Shown: positions 11,087 through 23,449, counted from the first letter of the stretch. The stretch: DNA of 64,000 nucleotides from Varroa destructor (GCF_002443255.2 NW_019211458.1:19113509-19177508), one strand, 5' to 3'. Notes: a model not told the origin generated them from the sequence alone. Translations and numbers: made by a program.

Positions 11087-11485
11087 CACTACGGTACCAA
11101 TGGTAGGATCAACAACGGCCAGAATATCGTAGAAGATGAAGAAGACAATAACAGAGAAGAGGAGGAAAATGAAGATTGGCTGGCTTTCTGCCAATCTTAC
11201 AATTCCTGTGCAGGAATGAAATGGGTCCTCTTGCTATAGTCGTTGCCGACGCCTTAACCGTCATCTCCGAATCAAGTAGCCTGTTCAAACCGAAACTCAC
11301 AAGAAGACATGGGAAGAAAAAAGGGATCATTTAGAATGAGTGATAGACGGCTGAAAGAACAGACGAATAGTTCATCGACGGACGGGACTCAGCCAGGGAA
11401 TCTCGGATCAAGATTCGAGAGCCTGCGCGATTTTGAGCGACGAAAAGCCGGCGATTGGCCAAAAGACGAAAAATCGTCCAACTGA
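11087..11485 (+). other. Continuation of the 10772 frame, with in-frame stops
   Basis: Directly after the TAG at 11084-11086 the same frame is open for 50 codons (Glu/Asp/Asn-rich, then Trp/Cys-containing) to a TAG at 11237, is closed by a TAA at 11255, and is open again for about 75 codons of Ser/Arg/Lys/Asp-rich sequence to a TGA at 11483. The strand is strongly purine-loaded. This could be 3' UTR, an eroding coding exon, or coding sequence with recoded stops; the first is the most economical. Confidence 0.3.
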
Positions 11486-12652
11486 TCGGAAGTTCGGAAC
11501 ACCGTACATGATTACCAAACATAACAGTAGCAGTTGATATCGCATGCAGTATGAGACGAGATGATCAGTCGCTGATTGACAGTAACGGTAACGTCCCCAC
11601 ACGTGACTAGCGCCTCAGGAGGACTTTGGTGTTTGTTTTTTTATTGTCTGGTTCGCTGATTGTGGACAACCACAGCTGACCAGCGGTGAGCGTCCATTGG
11701 CCTCAGTCCCTTCGAGCATATTGTTTCGGGGGCACACTGTGTCTGTATACATGATATGTGGCTTCGTCATTTTTTCAGATAGCTGAAATCTTCTCTCCAG
11801 CTTTTTTGTCTTTGTTGATGCTGGCAATGCATGTATAAATATTATCGATTAACAGTACTATGGCTGAAAGAACGAACGGCAACTGAAGATGTAATGCTGC
11901 ACGCTGATTTGTACCTATTTATTAGTGCGGGAAAGACTCGCACCTAGAGGCTGATAGTCGTAGGTTGTTTCCTTCGGTTAGTATATACATAACTTATACA
12001 TCAATAGCAAGCAGCCAAATGATAATCATCGATCAATTTACAAAACAGCACGGATCTGTATCTGCACCAATGTCTGGTATTATATTAGGGATTTATTAAT
12101 TTGGAGATCGATAGAAGAGCCAGAAAGGGACAGGAGGACCAGCAAAAAAAAGCCTCCTACCCAAAGCGCCATATAAAGAGGTACTTAGCGGAAGCTTGGG
12201 CAAATATGTCACCGTCCGCAGTCGGATAGTTTAAGAAAGAACAAAAACGGAAGAAGACGACTGAACGAACATAGAATTAATATTGAGTGAGATATCGTTA
12301 GAAAAAAAACTGGGAACGTTTCGAACATAGAGAATACGGGGCTAGAGAGCTTGCATTCGCATAGAATCGCATGGGCGGTAGTCATGTTAGGCGCATATTT
12401 GGCAGATAAATAGATAATTATAAAAATCTGTGGAACTGGCCAGGTCGTACGGTACAGGACAACATTAATGGAGACAAATTAGATGGATGATTAGGTTTCC
12501 TTCCATGTGTTCCAGGTTTCCTTACAATGTTAGCGTGCGCTGATTTATCGCCGACCGATCAGCTATACATAATCAACAGGGCGGCGTATTAAGAACGCTT
12601 CCTATGCTTTGTGTCCAAATACTGCATCTAAACAAAAACAGATACTTTTTAG

Positions 12653-12673
12653 AAAAAAAAAAAAAAAAAAAAA
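12653..12673. repeat. A21 homopolymer
   Basis: Twenty-one A on the plus strand. It could be a microsatellite or the tail of an old retroposed sequence. No element body or target-site duplication was recognised upstream. Confidence 0.9.
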
Positions 12674-13547
12674 GAAGGTGCCAGAGTGTCACTTCCACGA
12701 CGATGGGTACAAGCACAAGGGAAACTTCATTATCTGTAATCAGTATTCTTCTAACCATTGTAAACGCAGACAAATGATAAAGCGAAATGCTCCAGTATCT
12801 TCACAACAACAACAGCAGCACAGCGCTTGGTGCGTATATTTTTGCACATATCTACATGCAGCCTTATGAACGCGGGGGGAAGAACAGGGGGGTGTTGTGT
12901 GACACATTAATTATCGTATTGAATCAATTGACTGCTACGATTCGATTTTATTCCACTGCCGCTGTTAGTAACTGTGACGAGCAACGTGAGGAAAAGTTAG
13001 ACGTACACTTCCAATATCACTAACGTTGTCGGCATAATGATATTATTTCTATACAGAGCAGTACTAACACCCAATGTCATCTATCGCCTCGTCAGCATGT
13101 GGCAAATTCGTACGGAAAAAAAAAGGATGTGACAAAGCTACAATAAGGAAAAGAGCTAATAACAGTGCACATAATAAGTATTATAGATAGCTGAGGCTGA
13201 AAACTGGGCTTTTAGTCGATGAATGAAGCAGGAAAATTGCAATAGTGAGGAAAAACCCAAAGGAGACGGGTTCGCTGTTGACGGTGACAGCACACTCCAC
13301 TGGGAGTGAGTTATGCATGTGCTTCTCTCACAAAAGCCCTGGAGACATTACGGACTCCGTCGAAAGCACGTAAGATACGCGGTCGCGTAGTGTACTGCCT
13401 TTGGCGAAGGGGTTCGATAGGCATTCTGTGGGCTCAGGTAGAATGAGCCAGGCGTCATGCTGCCGCTAGAACGCCGTTACGGTAACAGGATGGTCGAAGC
13501 AGTCGCAAGCTGCCACCCGTCATTGGTTTTCATTAAGTGACCTTGCA

Positions 13548-13565
13548 GCCGTGGTGCGCCACGGC
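13548..13565. repeat. GC-rich hairpin
   Basis: GCCGTGG and its reverse complement CCACGGC are separated by a four-base TGCG loop. Stable but short, in a GC-rich patch with no gene evidence. Confidence 0.6.
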
Positions 13566-14114
13566 GTTCTTCACTTTGGTTGCTCATCGGTTTTTACTAA
13601 TTATAACTTTATTATATGGTGTCTCTGCCTGCTGCCATCCGAGGACTAGGTTGCATGCAGGGATAGGCTTCACTATTGTTTTTGCCTTTATGCTGTAGTC
13701 CTGGTTGAGATTTTATTGTTATTCGTTTATAAATTAGGGAAGGATATTCGTCAGGTTTGAAGTATAAACCATAAGAGCTTCGCCTTCGCTCAGCTGGGGC
13801 GGAGTCAGGTATAATCTAAGATGACTCATATAATATGATACATGCGAGAGATGTCCACAAAGAGTATATCATATCTTATCCAGCTAGGCCATAAAATCTG
13901 CGTCTGTGTTGGCCAAGAGCGACTACCCGCATTTCAGAGCAAATTCATTTTCGCGGTCAAAAAAGGTGAGTGATATGAAAATCAGTGACAAATATGGTGC
14001 AACGATTGTTTAGCGCGTGTGTACGATATAGTTAAGACGCCTAGCTCTATATAATGGCTATGATCCGTAAAAATAACGCACAAATATTTGATAATCCACT
14101 GTTCGTTCGATAAT

Positions 14115-14264
14115 TCAACGCACTAAACTGATATTGCCAAAATCGGACAGTTCAGAGCGTTGAAGTGATGCACCTGAAGACCTGACAATGACCGCAAACA
14201 TGTCTTCTTCAATTTCCGTTCTTTCTCTAACAATGGCCCCGCCGTTCACGATTCTCGTATGCGA
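14115..14264 (-). CDS. Candidate terminal exon, minus strand
   Basis: On the minus strand a pyrimidine-rich tract ends in TTCTTCAG (AG at forward 14265-14266), an excellent 3' splice site. The frame then runs 49 codons to TGA in phase zero. The peptide begins SHTRIVNGGAIVRE, followed by an acidic stretch and AVIVRSSG. IVNGG recalls the activation site of trypsin-like proteases, but the usual CGGS and AAHC motifs are absent and the frame ends too soon, so no assignment is made. The downstream sequence is AT-rich, as expected for a 3' UTR. Confidence 0.2.
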   Translation of the reverse strand, partial: SHTRIVNGGAIVRERTEIEEDMFAVIVRSSGASLQRSELSDFGNISLVR

Positions 14265-14299
14265 CTGAAGAATCAAAATTGGGAACAGTGAAACCGTCA

Positions 14300-17200
14300 A
14301 TCAGGAGACGCGTGCCGACAAAAACCACCAAATTTTAACCACAATATCAATGTGATTGTCGATAATGCCGCTTCGCGCAATCGCCAAGCTAGCAATCCAG
14401 CAGAAACTTGAACTTTCAACGGCGGTAAAATCAGCCGAGATTACAGAACACGCGTATTACCAATGCGCAGTGAAGACAACTGCTGGAGATAGGCCATAAT
14501 TTGTGAAGTATTTATACACAAAAAATGTAAAAGGGATAAGGGGAACGCTAGTTCAATAAAGAAAATATTTTTTTATGTTTCTAAAGAGAGAAGCTCTATT
14601 TAGAGTCGTGCGAATTTCCTTTTACAAAGATATAAAAATTCAGTCAGGGTTTTTAAAATTGATTAGAAAAGTGCGGCGGCCTATAGATTTAGCGATTATT
14701 TAGTCAATTAGCCAATAGAAAACTTGCGTGAATTAAGCGCGCTCGTTTGTTTATATTTAATGGTAAAATAAAAAAAAAACAAGTAGCATCGTTGTCCATA
14801 AATATAGGCAAATAAAACTTAAATTACACTCACTTACTTTTCTACATATTTAGATATTCTTAAGGTAATCTCATTATTGTAGAGATAAAAGCGTTAAACT
14901 ATAATTATTTGTCTAACCTACAATCTCGCGCTGAGCGATATTTTTTTCAAGGATACAATGCGTTTAGCTAGCTACGACGATAATGATTGATAGCAATACA
15001 GCTGCCGTTGAAGAATAACCAATATTTTGTTCAATAGCGTCCAAATAAGCAGAAGGTTCAGACTGCTCAAGCGGCAGGGGCCGATCGAACTTCCCCCTTT
15101 AATGGCCAGTGTCATCTCGTCCTAGTAAACAACTCAGCACCCTTTAGATTAGTTGCTACGGTACATTTTTTCTAGATACGACCAATGTGCGACTGACTCG
15201 AACACGTTTTACGTTAGCGCAGGATGGGTTGCGTTGAACGTGAGCCCTATAGTCGTATGCGGGAATCGTTGACATTTTAGCTCCGTCATAGTAGTCGACT
15301 TAGTGGTGCAGACTAACTGAGTTACCCGCAACTTTCGCCTTCTGTCCCTTGTCAGCGACAGCTTTCGCACAGTCAGTTACTGTATAAATGGACGTTATCA
15401 AGTCCTAATTGAAATCTGATTATGATTTCTAAGGGACACCTTGTCAATGGACGGATGAATGGAAGCTAACGACGGAAATAGGCACATTCTATCTCACTAA
15501 CGGACGCACTAGGCAATTTTACGGTTTTCCACAAACGTTCAAAGTTAATCTCAACTCAAACGTTATAGCAATGAATTAAATGATTGATGGTTCACTGTTT
15601 TATTTAATTTTTTTTCTTTTTTTTTTTTACTAAAGACTAATTTAATACGCAGACAGTGACTGGTGAACACTTTACAGGAACACTGCTTCAGCTCCTTATG
15701 TATATTCGTCACAAATGGCTGGAAAAGATTTAGACATACTCGTGCTTCCACTGGAAATACTAGCAAGAACCAAATTTAGGCCAGTCATTACTGTAGAATT
15801 AGTCTTTCCCATTTCCGTGTATTTTTTCGTACATTGAGCTGCTATTTAGTAGATCCTGTTCTAAGGAAACTGTTTCTACACTGTGGACGATGCCGATATA
15901 AAACAAATCCGCATTCTCGGACTAAACTAAATACTTATTGTTGTTATTGCTAGCAAACATGATTGTCTTTTACATAGATATATTAATATTTCTGCAAGCA
16001 TCCTTCACTTAATCGTAAGTAGTAATCCGTTAGCAGGTCTGGTCGCGTTGTCGTTTGTTAAGCTGACTTAGCTACGTATGAGAAGCTGACTTAGGCTGCA
16101 ACGCCGCTGCCTGCCAATCTGCGCCTTGTTTCAACTGAATATAGGACGTCACAAGGATAAAGCCTTCAGCAGCTTAAACTAAGCCCTGTCAATTGTGCAA
16201 ATTTGCTATTGAAATCACCTGTCGTGCTCGTAGGACAAGTAGCCTGCTTGCGTTCTTCACAGCACTTGTTTGACTTTAATGGCTATACGAGGCAGGTAGT
16301 ATAATAAACGACATAAAAAAGATCTCCGGTTGAATGTCTCAGACACTCCACTTATAAAAGACTCGATTTATAGCGAGACCAACGCCATCACCTGGCTTAC
16401 CTCTTCACTGCTGGCCAATATAGAATGTAGCTCAACTTTACGATTAAATACGTGTGAAAATCACCTAATGTACGTACTGTATTCCTATATTTTAAAAAAG
16501 AACGAAAAAAAAAGTAGGCTCGCCTGGGACAACACTGGGGACACTTGGTAACGTAGTGGCGAGGGCATTGAAGTTAAATATACAAGGTTATCAATAGGAT
16601 CGACTTCACAAAAAGAAGAATTCTGTAGCAACGATCTGACACACCGTGTTCTATCCACCGTGCAAAAAATCGTGTTCATAAGAAATTATATTGGTTCATG
16701 TTTGCATTATTGACACGGAGATCGTTTATGCGATGAATCAGCGAGCTGGATAGAGCTGGCATTTGAAAAAGTGGGGCCTCAAATATCGTTCATTAACAAT
16801 TGACACCCGTTTATGAACACGATCGATACAGATTTAAATACAGGATACACACAAACACACATAGTATATGAGATTAAAAAAAAAGTATTCTAGTGTCTCT
16901 GTCCGGCGCTAATTTTATCTGTGTTATGAGCGATCTCGGGCTACTTCAGCTGAAGACTCCTATGACCGTGGAAGCAGAGCCGAACACAAAGTAATGGCTA
17001 CCTCTTCTCAACTCCATAGACTTTTGATGTTGAATTGTGCGTTTCTTACTCTCTCAGAGAACTTGACGTTCGGGCGCTTGCTAAGAGGTTCGTTTGAGTC
17101 TTTGGCCTATTTTTCGACCGCTTGAATTTTACAATTTATCATCTCTTCCTCGTCTTTATGATAGTCTAATTACCTACCAGCACTCAAAAATATTAATTAA

Positions 17201-17640
17201 TTATTAATAATATTAAGAGATTAATAGAGAGAACATTCGTTTTTTGCTGTTTTTGTCCTGGAATTTTAATCTTAGATTCGGTTCATCAATACAGAACAGT
17301 GTTGCAGGAAAAGGTTCGTACGAATATTAGGTGTGGTAGTCCAGAAAATAGTTGGCTAAGGCGGCCCTGCTATGGACAAATGGTTGATCCTAGGATCCCT
17401 GAAATGCTATATGCACTTTATGCAAACAATACTTATATCGATAAAATTAGATTTTACTACGACAGCATAAAACGGATGAGCTATCCCCACTTTTTTTTTT
17501 TAACAAGACCGCATTCGGACTTCGAAACGTAATACGTATTCAATTTGCAGAATCATACTAGGAACTTAGGCTTGCATCGATACAGTTCCAACGTTGCCTG
17601 TAGTTTCAAATTTTGAGTACTATTCAAAGTGGTATAGATC
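14300..17640. other. AT-rich stretch without a supported gene
   Basis: 14500-14960 is particularly AT-rich with A/T runs. 16330-16551 on the plus strand is open for about 70 codons but without a good start or splice edge. Nothing else is recognisable. Confidence 0.4.
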
Positions 17641-17672
17641 AAACGATTGTATAAGTCTCTCTCTCATTCTAG

Positions 17673-18021
17673 AGCAATGGAGAGACGACTGTCGACGCGA
17701 GCGGTTCCGTTCGAATTTCCGTCTCTCTCATACGGTGGCCAACATCGTAAGGTATTAGGTGACAGCAGGACCTTAGCGGCTGCCTCGAAAACGTCTGGGG
17801 GGTCCAAAATGGATTGCTTTTATTCGAGCTGTACAGATGCGAAAGAATTAAACGACTTGTTAGTACGAACTATTCTATTGTGCAAGTTAACGTCCTTGGT
17901 TAACTGTCTAACCGGTGGGTTGACCTTCTTTCAACAACAACAACAACAAGAATTTCTTGTGTGTCGTTCGTGTCATAAGGAATCTAGACTTATTCGAAGG
18001 GAACGACACCAAACAGATGAG
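17673..18021 (+). CDS. Candidate first coding exon with poly-Gln tract
   Basis: Both edges look like splice sites. A TCTCTCTCTCATTCTAG acceptor ends at 17672, and a GATGAG/GTACGC donor has its GT at 18022-18023. An ATG at 17677 lies in good context (G at -3, G at +4) and opens 115 codons that reach the donor in phase zero. The peptide begins MERRLSTRAVPFEFPSLSYG, has a Cys-Ser-Ser-Cys pair in the middle, a six-Gln run encoded by CAA repeats (17932-17949), a CRSC pair and a basic tail. No domain is recognised. CAA repeats are also common in arthropod 5' UTRs, so an untranslated exon remains possible. Confidence 0.3.
17932..17949. repeat. CAA trinucleotide repeat
   Basis: Six CAA units inside the exon candidate at 17673-18021, read as Gln in its open frame. 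Confidence 0.85.
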
Positions 18022-19771
18022 GTACGCTAGAAAAAGGCTAAAAAGAAGATTGTCCCCCTCGGATCTTGTACACGTTAAAGGCGAGACAAGAGTTTTTGCG
18101 TTTTCAATTTTGATTCTACACATTTAGTTTGCCCGTCTACCTTCGTTTTTTACTGCCAACTTACAATGAGGTAGCGGAGAGCAAATGATAAAAGCGAGAC
18201 AGATTCGTGTATGGTTTTTCGAGCGCCACTGATGAGACAGAGCTAACCGTTGGTGCTAGAGATACCTAGGTTGAAGTAGTTTTTTGCGTTACTGACTACT
18301 CAGTAATCTAAATGCGAATTTTTTCTTTGATTATTCACCATTGATTGGAGTTGTGGCAAATGCTTTCTAACTAGGCTTAAAGAAGCACAAAAGTAATGAT
18401 GTAAGCGTTCACTACTATGCATTTCAAGATCCACTAGTACAAAATAGGGTTTTTTTTTTATCTTTTTATTTAAATTATAATTTTAACAGCAGCAGGGAAT
18501 AAGGTAATTATCCCGATAGTATCACACGATTTGCTCGACCTGTAATTGGTGATATCAAAAACTGTAAAGGAAAAATAGCCATTATTTTTCCGTATTATTA
18601 AGGAAGGATTATTATTTAAGGAAGCAACACGGGTGCATACTATAGAACATATCACTAATGCATACGGCTATATAAAGAAACCATATTATGATCATAGTTT
18701 TTCTTTATTATTTTGTTCGTTATATTATAAATTCAAGCGGGCTTCGGTTATACTATAAGAATAATAAGACTATACAATTTTTCATTAAAAGCCCTAGTCA
18801 CGTAATGTCTATTATCTCATTTGTCTTTTTCAGAGAGGAAAAGACTAAAAATATCAGACATACGCAGCGCGATATTAAAGGTAAAAAAAATATACAGAAT
18901 CATAGAAGTAGTTGGGTATAAACGATCCATTTTCCATAATGTTCACTGTACTATTCTGAGATCGTTTTTTCAAGTCACCGTTAAACCATCTTTAAACGGA
19001 ATGTAGAAATGGCTTAATTAAATTATTTACACGTTTCAGCAACGAACTGCAATATTTCTCTTACGAAAATGTTCGCCCTTTTCCACAGACAAACTCGATG
19101 AGGTTACCAGGCCTTTGTTTCAATTCTTCTTCGAACTTTGTGATACTACCTTTCCTTAGGCCGACATTTGCCAAAGTTTCAATACCAAATTATTCTCCTC
19201 TTTTTTTTTTCACCACTTATTTGTCCTGTTCCCTGTGACCCTTTTCCTTAGCTTCGGCTGCGTATGACGGCTTCGTGTCGCCTGTACATCCCGCTGTGAT
19301 ACATCCTGAGCATGCTACATCTTTAGCCTTCTATAGAACTTCTACTGAACCCTCCCTACTAATCTCGCTCCAGCAAAGTCACCCTCCGTCGATCTTTACG
19401 ATGTACGGAACTAGAAAAAAAAACGGGAAGTTTACGACAGAATACGACGCGAACCCATGGAAGCTGCAGCAATGGCGCAAAGTTCCGATTCGACCATAGG
19501 GGAAGGCTAGCTGATACGAAAGAGATCCTTGACCAGCCAAAGAGTCGAAGGGTAGCATTGCAATAACAGACCTCTCGGTTCAGCTCGGCTTCCCCTAGCC
19601 CGAAGTACGTCAGAGACAGGTGTCACAAAAAAACTGGCTTTGTGTTGTGCATCTCTGTATAGTGCATTAGTAAAGTTATTGTATAAAAGAATCGATTACT
19701 ACTTATTTGAAGCGTGTAGATATGCTTCCTTTGCATCTGGAGATGGCAAAAGCGTAGAACTAATATTTATT

Positions 19772-19811
19772 TATATATATATATATATATATTCATTTAT
19801 TTATTACGTAA

Positions 19812-19844
<33 letters not shown>
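19772..19844. repeat. Large AT inverted repeat, cruciform-prone
   Basis: A TA tract ending TTCAT (19772-19796) is the reverse complement of ATGAA followed by an AT tract (19811-19835, with AT continuing to 19844). The loop is 14 bases. Two neighbouring microsatellites, related by inversion, make a hairpin with arms of about 25 bases. Confidence 0.8.
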
Positions 19845-19846
<2 letters not shown>

Positions 19847-21391
19847 GTAATGCGGTCGGCATGGAAATTGTCCTGGAATTCTAGAATATTCTATTTAAAG
19901 AGAATTTACAAAGAAGCTGAAATGGTTCTGACTGTATAATATAATCAAACAAATAGGCATTGTTGTGTAAACTGGCACTTCTTTGACCCTTAAGTGACGC
20001 TTCATTCTAATAACTGTATAAGTTTTTTAATAAAAATAATATAATAATTTTATAAATATACGTGTTTACAAAGATCTTCGTGTATTTCAATATTTAACTA
20101 ACAATTTGTGGCAGTTCCATTCAACCAAATAAACATGTTTAACAACAATAAATTGCAAGTGCCTATGACAGCCCACTGCTTGTCGTTGTAATCTAGTATT
20201 TACCTAGTAATCTAGCAAAAACGACAATTCTGAAGTTAGAAAGCCCACTTTCGTATAATTCGGCCTCGTACAGCTTAGTATGTGGGGGCAATTCCACCGC
20301 CATAAAACTTATCGTAATCTTGTCTGAGTGAGTATATGCGATGTACGTATACCGAGAACCAACGTAGAACAACGTAGAGTACAATCTTGGTACGAAACCA
20401 TGCTTCTGTCTCTTGATAATAGTACGCTGTACAAGAGTCGATCGTTGAGCTAAACTTACCCCTTCACAATATTCCAGAACGACATTTCGCTGCCTGATAT
20501 TATGTCATCTTTCTGATCTTCTTTACATCGTGAAGTCGATAATTCGCGGACTATATGGACTATACGATGCGAAGAATACAAATGCTGTTGACACGTCAGC
20601 TTGTCCCCCATTTGTAACTTGCAAACTTCTTACTAACTTTGTATGCAACAGCAATGGCTTGTCAATTGAGATTTTTTCCAGCAAGAGTTCGCTTTTTGCA
20701 ACTTTTCGTATCAGAAGTTTCGTCTGTGTGCGAATCGCAGGAGAATAATAATAACAATGAAGCTCAATCAGTTATCCGAATCTGCATAAAGTCATAGCGA
20801 TACTAAATTTGCAAATCGTTACCTTCAACCACGTCTTATATGTCAGATGTCGCTAGCCGTTGTGGACATTTGTTACTTGCTCCGCAGACAATATACAGGG
20901 AACTCGATATTTATTATCGACATGTTTATTATTAGTGTTGTTATCAACACAGCATAATAGTTTACTAATTATTGGCGGCTGGATTGCTTCAAAAGGAATT
21001 CTAAAACTAGATATATTGGAGGGTAATATGGGGTAATTAAGTCGTCTTCTAATGGTACTAGAATAAGTTTACATAATATCAAAGCCGTTATTTTGTCAAC
21101 TGAAGAGCCTACTGGCAACCCACTAAAATGAAGGACTACTCGACGTTTAAGGCTTGTAAGCAACATAAGTCGATAATAATACTGGAAGCAAATAGCTGTG
21201 TATGCCTGTGACCTGCTGTAGGTACATTCTGGTCTCCGAAGGGACACAGTAAACGACCCTTGAGTATTGCTCCCATATTTTTCGCTCCCATGGATTTCAA
21301 CTATTACAATTTTAACAGAATTCTTACAATCCCTGTTGACTAAAAACACTTTTTACTCGACAGCTCATTTGTTACTTTATCAAGTTCGTCG

Positions 21392-21408
21392 ATATATATA
21401 TATATATT
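21392..21408. repeat. AT microsatellite
   Basis: Short alternating AT tract. Confidence 0.85.
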
Positions 21409-22856
21409 ATAGTAATTTATGTTATATAGTGATGTTGTAACCATAATTTTTTTGCCGAGGCAAAGGGATAACCAGCTCACAGGTCACCTTATGCGTCAGT
21501 CAAAAAGACCTATTCATTTGCATGTTAATATGAGCTATGGTAGCGCTTCTACATTATCTAATCTAATGTTGACGCAGTTCCTGACGTAGGAATCGAAGCA
21601 TTTTCTTACGTTTAAGATATTGGTTGCCTCAAAGGTAGAATTACAGCCCAGATTCTCGTCGGAGAAATCATATAAGTACATCTATGGAAGTTCTCAGAGT
21701 TGATGAGTACAGGCACCAGATTACACCTTCGTATAGCCGCAGACCGTGACTACTATAAACGCTGCTTTTATGTTCAAGTATTGCTGGCCTAAAAAAGATA
21801 GCAAGTTTGCGACTTGGATCTTTCCAAATCTAAACATGAGCGTCTCTTAACGTAATCGGAAGACAACTTCTATAATCGTTTGGATTAGTGATAGCTTACG
21901 TTTTTTCTTAGATTTCAAAGCAAATAGTCTTACGTACGGCTGCATTACGTGCGATCTTAGTAAGCCGCATCATTACAAAATGATGCGTAGTCTTCAAGCC
22001 GTCTGATCACAGAGAGTCCGTACAGTAAGGAGCATTTAGTATTAACAACTTGATAACATCTTCGCCAAATTCGCGACGAGATAATCCCAATTGGATCAAT
22101 GTAAAGCCCGTTTTTAGGTATATCTCCTGCTGTACTTTTGCCTCTTGGGCGGATTTGTTTGACCACCCGCTTACCGACTCTTGACGGTAACGTTATGCTC
22201 ATAGCTTTTAGGCTTGTACATTATACAATGTAGTATATAACCGGCGCCGAAAGAACGACCTACAAGCGCTCAATCGCCGCCACAGTTTCTACCAATGAAA
22301 GCAAAAAAAATTTCGCTAAGGTGAGAGGATCTATCTGAGAGGAGTGCTAGCAGCCCAGAGACCGATGACCAGGTTAAAAAATCAGATGTATAACAATTGC
22401 AAAAATAAATGTATAATAATACTAGTAAAAAGTTTGCAATCGTGGTACGAATTGAAATTCACTACCGTCCGTACAAACACAAATTGCTTTGCAACGATAC
22501 AGGATTGATGATAGTTATTCTTTGCCTTACAACTCCGGTTTGTGTTAATCGGTTGTGTGTTTCTAAGCACCGCGCGGCAGAGATATGGGTCTAGAACCGG
22601 AAAGGACTGCATCGTCTCAAATCGATTTGTCTGCTATTTGCCAGTGCGGCGTTAGGAATAGAAAGAAACAGAGAGATGAAATACTTTATTATCTAAGTGG
22701 CCTTTGGATCTTCTCTATTGTTCTTCACGATTTGCTTTAAACAGGCAAGGGCCAAACATCGATCTGTACAGCATGAGTTTCAGAAAAGAACCTAAAAAAC
22801 ACTAGGTGGCCTGCACGGCTCACATTTGTCCTGACCGGTTAATGATGAATACGCGA

Positions 22857-23219
22857 TTATTCATTCGTCGTGATAGTGACAGCGTGGTATTGCGCGTTGC
22901 CTTTGCTCGTTTCGTCGACTCGAACCACCATTAAGTGTGACGATGCTGCAGCACCAAGCGCTGATGACGAAACGCGATACAGCGAGTGAGGTGCAGTTAC
23001 AGGAGAAATGGATTCGAAATCGCTCGTTTGCATGCTATCTACGGGTACAGAAAGGCTATGAGCTGCTTTGTTGTGCGAGACTATGAGATGCAAACACGTG
23101 AAGAAGCGAGCGAGGAAGAGCGAATAATCCTTTATTTGATCGAAAACTTCTAAAATGCAAATCGAGTTCCACGTTTTCGCTTGGTACCGAATCGGCCAGC
23201 TGGACACCCATTGAGCCAA
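22857..23219 (-). CDS. Candidate minus-strand frame, unknown product
   Basis: Frame of 120 codons, beginning at a non-ATG codon just 5' of MGVQ in the overlapping frame. The C-terminal half is rich in Ser, Ala and Val and ends in a run of Thr/Asn before TGA; the N-terminal half has Trp, Ile and Phe clusters. A second minus-strand frame (23056-23256) overlaps it and is also open, and a third (23240-23425) precedes them. This is what an old, frameshifted coding sequence would look like, but chance cannot be excluded. No family is recognised. Confidence 0.12.
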   Translation of the reverse strand: MAQWVSSWPIRYQAKTWNSICILEVFDQIKDYSLFLARFFTCLHLIVSHNKAAHSLSVPVDSMQTSDFESISPVTAPHSLYRVSSSALGAAASSHLMVVRVDETSKGNAQYHAVTITTNE

Positions 23220-23255
23220 CCAATTCCAATGGAGTCGATTTACACAGGACCACCA

Positions 23256-23330
23256 TGGCCTAGCAGGTAGAGCTCCGCTAACGCACTAGTGAACTGCGGG
23301 GACTCTTCTCCTAGCCCAGTTTCGGCAAGC
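23256..23330 (+). repeat. Possible tRNA-derived SINE head
   Basis: TGGCCTAGCAGG (23256-23267) matches the RNA polymerase III A-box consensus at all 12 positions and continues TAGAGC, as in a tRNA D-arm (13 of 18 positions shared with the common eukaryotic D-arm sequence). The expected B box is not convincing: only a weak GTTTCGGC sits about 58 bases later. No intact tRNA fold can be drawn, so a decayed SINE or a chance match is possible. Confidence 0.18.
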
Positions 23331-23449
23331 TCCTGATACCGCACGCTCAGTTCCGAAAGAGTGGGATCCGACCTAGCGACGGATCGAAGAGGCTTGCTGT
23401 CACAGCATACGGGCAAGAATAACACCGGATCATCGTCCTATCTTTCTGC

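Larger units (their letters stand above)
11600..14100. other. No supported gene
   Basis: Contains a 21-base A run (12653-12673), a GC-rich patch at 13260-13600 with a small hairpin (13548-13565), and a weak RNA polymerase III B-box-like motif near 13419. No exon with matching splice signals was found. Confidence 0.4.
18100..22850. other. Long stretch without a supported gene
   Basis: AT-rich, including the AT inverted repeat at 19772-19844 and a TA tract at 21392-21408. The longest frame is on the minus strand (20969-21349, about 125 codons, no ATG start) and has no recognisable product. Intron or intergenic DNA. Confidence 0.4.

Noticed and set aside
13384..13430. Possible tRNA: B-box-like GGTTCGATAGG about 35 bases after an A-box-like TCGCGTAGTG
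   Set aside because: The A box matches only 9 of 12 positions, the T-stem closing C is a G, and acceptor arms do not pair.
20969..21349. About 125 codons open on the minus strand
   Set aside because: First codon is GTG, no splice acceptor of note, no recognisable product; length is within chance expectation.
22915..22935. GGTTCGAGTCG on the minus strand, close to the B-box consensus
   Set aside because: No A box at the right distance and no cloverleaf; it lies within an open frame.
22961..22976. Hammerhead-like core CTGATGA-C-GAAAC
   Set aside because: Stem II would be one base long and no matching stem I/III with a GTC cleavage site is visible.
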